Assembly (NCBI GenBank): GCA_021399435.1
Contig: JAJTUP010000001.1
Location: 1,488,001-1,552,000, forward strand
DNA: 64,000 nucleotides
Direction: 5' to 3'
Origin: Diaporthe sp. PMI_573
Lineage: Eukaryota; Ascomycota; Sordariomycetes; Diaporthales; Diaporthaceae
The translations under genes were made by a program, and so were the position numbers. Under the pieces are notes generated by a model. It had not been told where the DNA came from, ran no database searches, and saw only the letters and a program-made list of their open reading frames with translations. Of the stretch, positions 56,748 to 64,000 are shown one piece after another. Each line of letters opens with the position of its first letter. Positions within the stretch are counted from its first letter, which is position 1.

Positions 56748-58320
56748 TCAATAATGGTCCTGCAACGTCAACGTCCCGGTCTTCTGGATCAAGAACTCGT
56801 TGATGGCGACATCCTTGCCACTCTCCTTCCCCATACCGCTCTCTTTGATGCCTCCAAACGGAGACTCGGCCGCAGACTGGTTGCCGGTGTTCTGTGCGAG
56901 AGGTCAATCAGTCAAGATGCCCAGCTGTTCAAAATGGGGTTGAAGAAGAGACTCATCAACTTACCAGACCGATCATCCCTGCCTCCAATTTCTCAAACAT
57001 GCGCCACAGACGGTCAACATTCTTGGTGAAGACGTAGCTCGCTAAGCCCATGCTCGTGTCGTTGGCCCGCTTCACTGCCTCATCTTCAGAGTCGAACTTG
57101 AAGATACCGAGGACCGGTGCAAACATTTCGTCCCTCGCCAGCTCCATCTCGTCCGTCACCCCCGTCAGGATGGTCGGCGCCATGAAGTAGCCAGTAGCCC
57201 CGTTGACACCAGCCTCCCTCTTTCCTGTACCCATGACGACCTTGGCACCCTTCGACACAGCATCAGTGTGCAGCTGCTCCGCCTTGTCCAGGCCCCTTGG
57301 CGTCGTGACGGGCCCCATGGTGGTGCCGTCCTCGATGCCGTGCCCGACCTTGAGCTGCTTCGTCTTGGCCGCCAGCAACTCGACGAACTTGTCATGGACC
57401 CCGGCCTGAACGAACAGACGGTTCGCAGAGATGCAGGCCTGGCCGGCATGCCTCCACTTGAGCGTCATCAGCTGCCCCAGCGCCTGCTCCAGGTCGGCGT
57501 CGTCAAACACGATAAAGGGACAATTACCGCCCAGCTCGAGCGTAACCTTCTTCAGGTTCCTCGCGCACAACCCGGAAATAATCTTTCCGACCCGCGTGCT
57601 CCCCGTGAAAGTGACCTTCTTCACCAGCGGGTGCAGGCACAGCGCCTCAGCCACGGGCGGCGTGTTCTCCAGGCTGGTGGTGAGCACGTTGAGCACACCC
57701 GGCGGGAACCCGGCGCGGGACGCAAGATTCGCCAGCACCAGCGTCGTGATGGGCGTCTCGGGGCTGGGCTTGACGACCATGGTGCAGCCCGCCGCCAGCG
57801 CGGCGCTCGCCTTGCGCAGGACCATGGCAATAGGGAAATTCCAGGGGCACAGCGCCGCAGCGACGCCGATGGGCTGCTTGATGACAAAGGTGCGCCTCCC
57901 CGCCGCGGCGCTGTTGAACACGGTGCCCTGGACGCGGTCCGCCTCGCCCGAGAACCACCACGTGAAGCCCGTGCTGTAGTCGAGCTCCCCCTGGGCCTCG
58001 GCGAGGGGTTTCCCCGTCTCGTACACGAGGATCCGGGCTAGGTCGTCCCGGTTCTCCAGGATCAGCTGGTGCCACCTCATCAGCAACTCGGCCCGCTTGC
58101 GTGGGGTGAGCTTGCTGTACGGCCCGAAGGCCTCGTGGGCCGACTGCACCGCCGCGTCGACGTCGGCGGCCTCGCTGTCTGGGCAGGACGCCCATACCTT
58201 GCCCGTGCCTGGGTCTTCGATGTCGAATTGCTTGTTGGACTTTGTCCCTACCCATTGCCCGTGGACGTAGCATTTGGGCGAGAAGAGGGTGGGATCTGTG
58301 AGTTTGAAAGGGAGCTCCAT
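56748..58320 (-). CDS. Succinate-semialdehyde dehydrogenase [NAD(P)+]
   Basis: Aldehyde dehydrogenase family protein that oxidises succinate semialdehyde to succinate, the last step of the GABA shunt. Exon 1 is 56965-58320, the intron is 56892-56964 (GTAAGT..CGCACAG, phase 0), and exon 2 is 56748-56891. The product is 499 residues, standard for the family. Residues seen: PWNFP with Asn161, KPSPETP with Lys184, Glu262 in LELGG, catalytic Cys296 in GQACISANR, and SPFGGIKESGMGKESG in exon 2, which is typical of the SSADH (gabD/UGA2) group. No clear mitochondrial presequence follows the chosen ATG. The open frame continues upstream without an ATG. A related aldehyde cannot be excluded as substrate. 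Confidence 0.9.
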
Positions 58321-59283
58321 GGTGGACGGTGTCACGAATATTTTGATGGGTACACAGAAGTAGCGAGGTGCAAGGGTGACCAGGTGGGGAGGGATGAGCC
58401 GTGTATTGATGAGAAGGGGATTGATGTAGTTAATTCCTGAAGTAGATGGATGTTGGAGATGGTCGCACAGGGTGGGGACGATCAATTGATGAGCGTGAGG
58501 GCAACGCTTGAGAGGGGCGGGGTTTGGAGACAGGAGGGGGCTCCAAGGTAAGCATTGGACACCTCGGTCCACACCCAAGACTTGTGGCAAAGAACCGAGT
58601 GCGATCATAGTCTGTTTGATGCAACTGCAACAGAGGCAGTTCCACGTTCAAGCCGACCACCTGTAGTAAGATCCTTTGGGTTGACGTCTGGAATTGAGTC
58701 CATGCAGAGGCCGGGATGACCAGTCTGCCTTGAGTAATAGAACGCCCGCATTCAACAGAAAAGTCCTGTCGACCTTATGCTAAGCATTTCGAAAGCTATC
58801 GAGATGGATTTCTGAAAGGCCCATGAGACGGTAAACGTGCTTACCCGATTTTCATGCGTTGACCCAGAGCTTCGCAAGCCGGACGACCAGCACTTGAGGC
58901 TATCTGGAATAGAGGATGCAAGGACCAGGGAGAAAGAAAGGAAGAAAGGGAAAACTGACCATTATCCTGATATAAGACCCAGAAAATTACGAATGCCATC
59001 GGCGTAGATGTCCACGGGTGTTCCATAAGAGCAGACCTAGAGGAGGGATCCCATTTGAGGACAAGCAATACCTCTTGCACTTGCTTGGGCGATCAATCTC
59101 CACCTGCATTCCAGGAATTCAAAGAAATCTCTGACCTTGCCGAAAATGAAACCACTCAGACGGGCCTCCTTACAGACCTCCCAAGCCGATCCGCTGTCAT
59201 CACCTTGAGATCGGGTCTGAACCACCGCATGCCACCAAGCCCTGATGCTCGCTTGCTCCGCTGTTCCTCCGTTGGGTAGGGGC
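58321..59283. other. Intergenic, no gene seen
   Basis: About 960 bp, with the promoter of the dehydrogenase gene at the left end. No supported gene or repeat. Confidence 0.5.
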
Positions 59284-60856
59284 TTAATATACTGAGGGAT
59301 CTTTGGCTCCATGTCTCACCAGGTATTGGTATGTTTGCGTATCGCCGCGGTCCAAGGCATACCGGCACAAGTGGTTCAAGTGCGCCTGTTCCGCCCCTGT
59401 CTCCTCAGGTGGCCGGCTGCCCAAGAGATTGCTGAACAAGGCTTCCCGTATTTCAGGGCGAAGAGAGCCACTGTCCTTGACCAGATGCTCCAGGGGAGTC
59501 TTTCCCTGAGTTCCACGCCTATCCCATCGCTCGCCCGCCCGGGTCAGCATCCTTATGGCCTCGTAGCAAACACACATGTCATCATCATCCATGCGACTTC
59601 TTGCCAATACTTCGAGCAATAACAGGAGCGATGGATATCCACCCGTCAAGGACTTGGGCCTGAATCCAGCACGCAGGAGCTCTTGTAAAAGTGACGGCTG
59701 GGTGCAGGCAAGTTGGAAAATGTAGGACCAATGAACGCCGATCAAATGGTCCTGTTCAACATCCCGAGTGAGCCGCCCGGTATCCAGAGCATGGTCTATC
59801 AGCGTAAGAACAAGCTCGTTACGTGCTTGGACCCATTGTTGTCTTAGCCCGGAGTAGAGTCCCATCTTCGGCTGACATCGTCCGCTTGCCAATAGGATGG
59901 ATCTTATCACTTGGTACGGTCGGGACCCACGCCGGAGAAGATACACCGCTTCGAATACATTTTCCTTGTCGATCAGGCACTCGATAGGTCTTAATGAGTC
60001 GTTGTTCGTTACATTGAGATCGGGATTTAATGATAGAAGCTTGTGGAAAATTCCAATAGAGCTCACGCACGTGGTCGCGTAATAGTGAAGTGGGGTGTTC
60101 CCATCTGAAGCCCTCGAGTTGATCAGGGTCTCCAAGCGGTAGCCCGAGGACATCATATAGTCTAGGACTTCCTCATTCCGGTGAATGACAGCTTCATGTA
60201 GCACATTGAGGCCACAGGGGTGAGGCTCGTTTGCCCCTCGCCCACGGTTCCAGGGCAGCTGATGTGTCATTTCGCACGAGGCACCCCGGTCTATGAGTAT
60301 CTTGGCCGTTGATGTGTGGCCACTACAAAGGGCCAGGTGTAGTGGAGACCAGTGGGAAGTTAGAACATCTGCTTGATTGTCTGGTGTCCAAAAACTTCCC
60401 AGTGGAGCTTGGCATTTGCACAAGTGTTCACACCAGCGTTGATGGTCTGCGCCGTTGGCGAGAAGGTACTTGACGAGGTCATCATGTCCACGCCGCACTG
60501 CGTAGTGAAGCGGTGTCCCTGAAGGCGGGAAACCTCTCTAGATACCGGAAAGGATCAGCGCGACAGCCTCAATGGGTCCTGGGAAATCGTCTCGTACCAC
60601 TTGAGTCTCTTCCTCCAGGGATAAGGCGATGTTGATATCGGCGCCGTGGGAGAGGCATAGCTTCGCAGTATCAACGAGCCCATTTTCTGCCGCCTATAAC
60701 AGGGCGTCTGAGTGTTGCTCTCTGGCATTTCGTTGGTAGAGCAGGGGGTTCAAGAGCGCATGAAGTCGCCGTGAGGTGGAGGCCAGAGCAGAGAGAGTCG
60801 GGGCGTCGGCCGCCGGACGCTAGAATCAGCTCGTTGGGCAGCTCCAAGAACTCTAT
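59284..60856 (-). pseudogene. Broken F-box/ankyrin-repeat gene
   Basis: The 3' part (59284-60498) is an open frame of 404 residues with ankyrin repeats (LVKYLLANGADHQRW, PLHLALCSGHTSTAKILIDRGA, NTPLHYYATTCVSS). Upstream the homology continues but is damaged. An F-box start FLELPNELILA at ~60823-60853 is preceded by ATA where ATG is expected. A frame change at about 60810-60820 leads into APTLSALASTSRRLHALLNPLLYQ. An in-frame TAG lies at 60694-60696 inside the conserved DALL-x-AAENG, where Trp is expected. A TAG at 60538-60540 can be explained by a 60-nt intron (GTACGA..GATC..CTAG). It is probably non-functional. A shorter protein from an internal start cannot be excluded. Confidence 0.7.
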
Positions 60857-61639
60857 GCGGTCAGGTGGGCGCGGTCAAAGCTATCCGGTCGGTGTTTGAG
60901 CGTGCAGGAGGCTGCTCGAGGGTGATTCTGCAGACAGCAGGAGTACGAGGTCTGGATGACATTGCTTCTTCGTGACGCCCCCGCTGATCTTAACCCCAAC
61001 CCCCATGCATGTAAGAGCCTCCCCCAGACCTCTCTCTCAAGATCATCACGAGACGGTTGAGACCGCAATTGCAATCAACTTCATGCTGCACGCCGCCCCT
61101 GTATTTCAGGGCCCCTTTTTGCAATTTCACGTCTGTGGTTCGACAAGTAGCCCAGCAGTTGTTGTCTAATGTCAAAACTCAGCCAGGCGGTTCGAGCAGC
61201 CGCGGAACGAGCTTGCAGACCGGAAGGAAGTCTGTTGGATATGAAGACCGTGACAGCTGCACAGCCTGTTCAATGAAAATGGCCTCTCGAAAGTTGGAAC
61301 TCAGTGCCTGCACTTGGCCTAGCCCCCTCAGCATATGGCGCCGAGCGCAGTGGGGGACCAAGCGCGAGCCTCCTGGCGGCGTGGCTAGGGTCGAGTACGC
61401 GTTTCAAGCTGTGTCCGAGACGAGACTCCTCGGCGTCGTGAACATTGGACGAACGAAGCAATATATGCTCGACCGTGCCCAAAGTCAAAAATTCGCGTCT
61501 CAAAACTTTGCCAAACAACAGCTGTCTTCATCTCCGGCCGCGTCGGCGTCGACACCGACGGTCAGCACCAGCATATTTCCACCGCAGTCGCTTGACACAA
61601 TCTGCGCTGAGGTCGTCTCTCTCTCCCTCTCTCGCCAAC
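60857..61639. other. Intergenic between divergent genes
   Basis: About 780 bp. The right part should be the promoter and CT-rich leader of the LCCL gene. The same frame as that gene is open far upstream (from 61445) but has no ATG with family support. Confidence 0.45.
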
Positions 61640-62806
61640 ATGGATCGTCTTACACCAAACACAACGGAAGCCACAAGCTTTGCAAAGCAGGACCAACACC
61701 ACCTAAAACCAAAGCCGCAGACGAGACTGTCCACCCGGAACAAAGTCGTCATCTGTTCAATCCTCTTCGTCTCCTGGGCCTTCATCTTCATCAACTTCTC
61801 CGGCAGCGCGAACCCACCGCTACTGGAACCTTTGACGTCCAAGAACCTACACGTCCGCCACTTCTCCTGCGGCGAGGCCTTCTGGCCGTCCACAGAGGCG
61901 TGCGGAAAGGGCGGCGAGAATTGCGTCCCAAACACCAGCGGGGTGTTCCCCCCCGAGACGATGGGATTCAGCTGCCCTGCCAACTGTGTGCGCGACGCGC
62001 CCCGTGACGGCGCGCCGCACCTCGTCGGCGACCAGGAGGTCACGCGGCGGCCCGTCGTCGTCGGCGGGCCCATCTACCGCGGCGACTCGGAGCTCTGCGC
62101 CGCGGCGGTGCACGCCGGCGTGCTGGAGGATGCCAAGGGCGGCTGCGGCGTGGTCAAGCGCATGGGCCAGACCAACTCGTTCGCCGGGACGGATATGTAC
62201 GGCGTCGAGTCGCTTGCTGTCAAGACGTACTTCCCGCTGACCTTCAACTTCCCGACCACGAACGAGGAGGTCCTTGGAGCCTGCCCGGAGATCAACGACC
62301 GTAGCTGGGCTTTGCCGTGGGTGACGGTTGGGCACACGATTTTGTTCTTCCAGATCACGCCTTCCGCAGGCGCCAGGGCCGTCTGGCTGGCTTCGGTCGC
62401 GTCGGCACATTTGCTTCGGTGGAGGTCGGGCTCGGAGCCCACGGAGACAGCCGTGCCTATTCAGAGGGCAGTCTCGGATTCGGCCCCCATTCCAAGTATC
62501 TTGGAGCCGGAGATTTATGGGCAGACTCTCGACGAATCCGTTTCCAACATCACGTTCAAGTGGGCCACACCTCCCCCTGGGGTTCAAGGGATCAGTATGT
62601 TGGTGGATGACGTGGAGCGGGATCGTGTGTATTTCGCAGACGGGCATGGCAAGGACAGCTTCTTCTGGGAGAGAGGACCGCAGGCTTTCGTAGACTACAT
62701 TCGGTTCGGGTATGTCAAGGATGGGGCGGTCTTGAAGTATTCTCCCGCGGGCACGTGGCTGCTCAATGATACGTGGACTGGGATCGCAGCAAAGGCTTCG
62801 GCTTAG
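61640..62806 (+). CDS. LCCL-domain membrane-anchored protein
   Basis: Single-exon gene of 388 residues. The ATG at 61640 (CCAACATGG) was chosen for its context and for the short hydrophilic N-terminus before a single transmembrane helix (about 35-53, VVICSILFVSWAFIFINF), giving a type II topology. An LCCL domain covers about 108-180, with FSCPANC (C112, C116), then the ...YRGDSELCAAAVHAGV and GGCGVV core (C153, C169). The C-terminal ~200 residues contain ITFKWATPPPGVQG and VDYIRFGYVKDG and no membrane helix. Many fungal LCCL proteins instead carry a multi-helix region after the LCCL domain. A lost coding segment or an unrecognised intron near 62330-62420 is possible, where the sequence is low in homology. 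Function unknown. Confidence 0.75.
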   Translation: MDRLTPNTTEATSFAKQDQHHLKPKPQTRLSTRNKVVICSILFVSWAFIFINFSGSANPPLLEPLTSKNLHVRHFSCGEAFWPSTEACGKGGENCVPNTSGVFPPETMGFSCPANCVRDAPRDGAPHLVGDQEVTRRPVVVGGPIYRGDSELCAAAVHAGVLEDAKGGCGVVKRMGQTNSFAGTDMYGVESLAVKTYFPLTFNFPTTNEEVLGACPEINDRSWALPWVTVGHTILFFQITPSAGARAVWLASVASAHLLRWRSGSEPTETAVPIQRAVSDSAPIPSILEPEIYGQTLDESVSNITFKWATPPPGVQGISMLVDDVERDRVYFADGHGKDSFFWERGPQAFVDYIRFGYVKDGAVLKYSPAGTWLLNDTWTGIAAKASA

Positions 62807-63617
62807 TCGCAAGCTCCTTTTAGGTCTTGACAATTGACAGGTTTTGTGGGATCACTTATCCTGATCATTACGCAAAGCTGTTTTAGTAAGGGCTAGAAAA
62901 ACCTTCTCCACGCACCTGGGTGATTTCTAGGGACTCCCCATTGCTTGCAGTCTGCTTCCAATGCCCTGTGACAGGAATCAGAGCCCTGACTCTAGCCTTC
63001 AGTTGCCACCCAAGAAAGCTCCTGCAGCTTGTTTCTTCTCCATTTGCAAATTAGTCACAGGCCCAACTTATTTTCTGCTGCTTCCCCAGGCTCAAAACCC
63101 AGGGCCCCGAAAGTCCTGACGAAAACTTGCAACTATCTTTCCTCATCTGACTGCCTTGCAACGAAACGATTGGAAACCCAGCATAGAAATCCTTCCCTTC
63201 GCAGACCTCCGCTTCTTCAACTTACTTTCTGTCAGAACGCGTGAGGGTCTGCTCAATTTGGCAGCACGATCCTTTGCGCCGCTTCGCGATTCTCCTCGCC
63301 ACACTCGTTGTCAATACAAGACTTCTTCCGCGAGACGAGCCAACGAGGTTTCTAGGCAGGTATTGTGCTCTTCCTTGATCCAGAGAAAACGTCTCCCCAA
63401 CCCCCCAAGTCTTGTGCCGCGTCAATGCAACCCTTGGAAGTTTCACCGTCTAGCTCAAGCTGACATCATTTTTAATTCAGTTACTCTTTCCCTTTTGGCT
63501 GGACAAAATAGCTCTTTCCGGCACAGGGGTCGACAAGCCCATTTTCAATTCTAGTTGATCCAACTTGAGCAACTTTGCCCTTTCTTGAAGTCTTCACAGA
63601 CAGACGGATCATCCACC
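62807..63617. other. Intergenic, 5' leader of dynamin-like gene
   Basis: About 810 bp without a supported gene, pyrimidine-rich towards the right end, as expected for a leader. Confidence 0.5.
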
Positions 63618-64000
63618 ATGGGCAGCACCATCACCGACGGCATTAGCGCCAACTCGCCCCTTGAGGATTTGCAGACTGATGAGCAACGTCGCGTCCTCGA
63701 CACGGTCTCCAAAGTCCGAAAATGCGGACTGCAAAGCGTCCTTTCCTTGCCCCAGATTGTGGTCTGTGGGGACCAGTCCTCTGGGAAGAGCTCAGTCCTG
63801 GAGGCTTTGACGGAGATTCCATTCCCAAGGTCGGTTTACATCCCTGATCTGGTTTTAAAACGATTCTGATCAATTCTTTCGAGCAGGAACGACAACCTTT
63901 GCACTCGTTTCGCTACAGAGATATGTCTTCGCCGAGAGCCCACGAGCAGCCTGGACCTCAAAATCATCCCAGGCGAGAAGCGTCCCAAGTCGGAGCAAGA
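63618..64000 (+). CDS. Dynamin-superfamily GTPase (Mx/Vps1-like), 5' end only
   Basis: Partial gene leaving the right edge. Exon 1 is 63618-63829, the intron is 63830-63886 (GTCGGT..GAGCAG, phase 2), and exon 2 begins at 63887. The 108 residues seen are the start of a dynamin GTPase domain. The G1 P-loop is GDQSSGKSSVLEAL (about residues 52-65). After the splice comes RNDNLCTRFATEICLRR, which matches the family's P-R-[KN]-x-x-x-C-T-R segment with the G2 Thr. Sordariomycetes have several such Mx-like dynamins next to accessory genes, and their roles are mostly unknown. The remainder lies outside the window. Confidence 0.88.

Noticed and set aside
60538..60540. TAG in the ankyrin gene as a second inactivating stop
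   Set aside because: A 60-nt GT..AG interval with a CTGATC branch-like site ends exactly at this TAG and keeps the frame, so it may be an intron end.
1..64000. CRISPR arrays, bacterial operons, rRNA genes, LTR elements
   Set aside because: No regularly spaced direct repeats, ribosomal sequence, reverse transcriptase or transposase motifs were seen. The window is fungal nuclear DNA.

Overview
The window looks like nuclear DNA of a filamentous ascomycete (Pezizomycotina, most likely a Sordariomycete). The genes are intron-bearing, with 50-130 nt introns that have GT..AG ends and CTNAC-like branch sites. There are no bacterial operons. The families present are fungal or fungus-restricted: HET domain, UstYa/DUF3328, fungal gasdermin and fungal NAD-IDH. 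I cannot name the species. All exon models below were made by hand from splice signals, reading-frame phase and family similarity.

Layout. Positions 1-10,700 hold conserved housekeeping genes: the tail of a Nam8/Csx1-like RNA-binding protein, mitochondrial NAD-isocitrate dehydrogenase subunit 1, and the proteasome adaptor Ecm29. Positions 11,100-22,300 carry two minus-strand genes of accessory type: a polytopic membrane protein, and an eight-exon gene that joins a sacsin/NO VEIN-like GHKL ATPase, a DUF3883 module and a HET death domain in one frame. Positions 23,700-30,000 return to core genes: a Ubx5/UBXD7-like Cdc48 adaptor and a GCK-III (Sid1/KIN3-type) kinase.

Positions 30,800-52,100 form a patchy accessory region. 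It holds an alpha/beta-hydrolase remnant, an HSL-type esterase with an altered nucleophile elbow, a cysteine-rich membrane protein with a duplicated six-cysteine module, a 15-bp minisatellite, an F-box/ankyrin protein, a truncated tannase, an orphan UstYa-like gene, an F-box protein, about 5 kb without a convincing gene, and a divergent pair. The pair is an ankyrin-subtilisin protease facing a gasdermin-like protein, the arrangement described for fungal regulated cell death (HET-Q1/HET-Q2). Positions 53,000-64,000 contain an SDR oxidoreductase, a mitochondrial-carrier-like protein, succinate-semialdehyde dehydrogenase, a broken F-box/ankyrin gene, an LCCL-domain protein and the start of a dynamin-like GTPase.

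The strongest biology is self/non-self recognition and cell death. The window has the ATPase-DUF3883-HET fusion and the gasdermin-protease pair, with ankyrin/F-box genes, gene remnants and sparse coding around them. The ATPase-HET fusion is the less familiar of the two.
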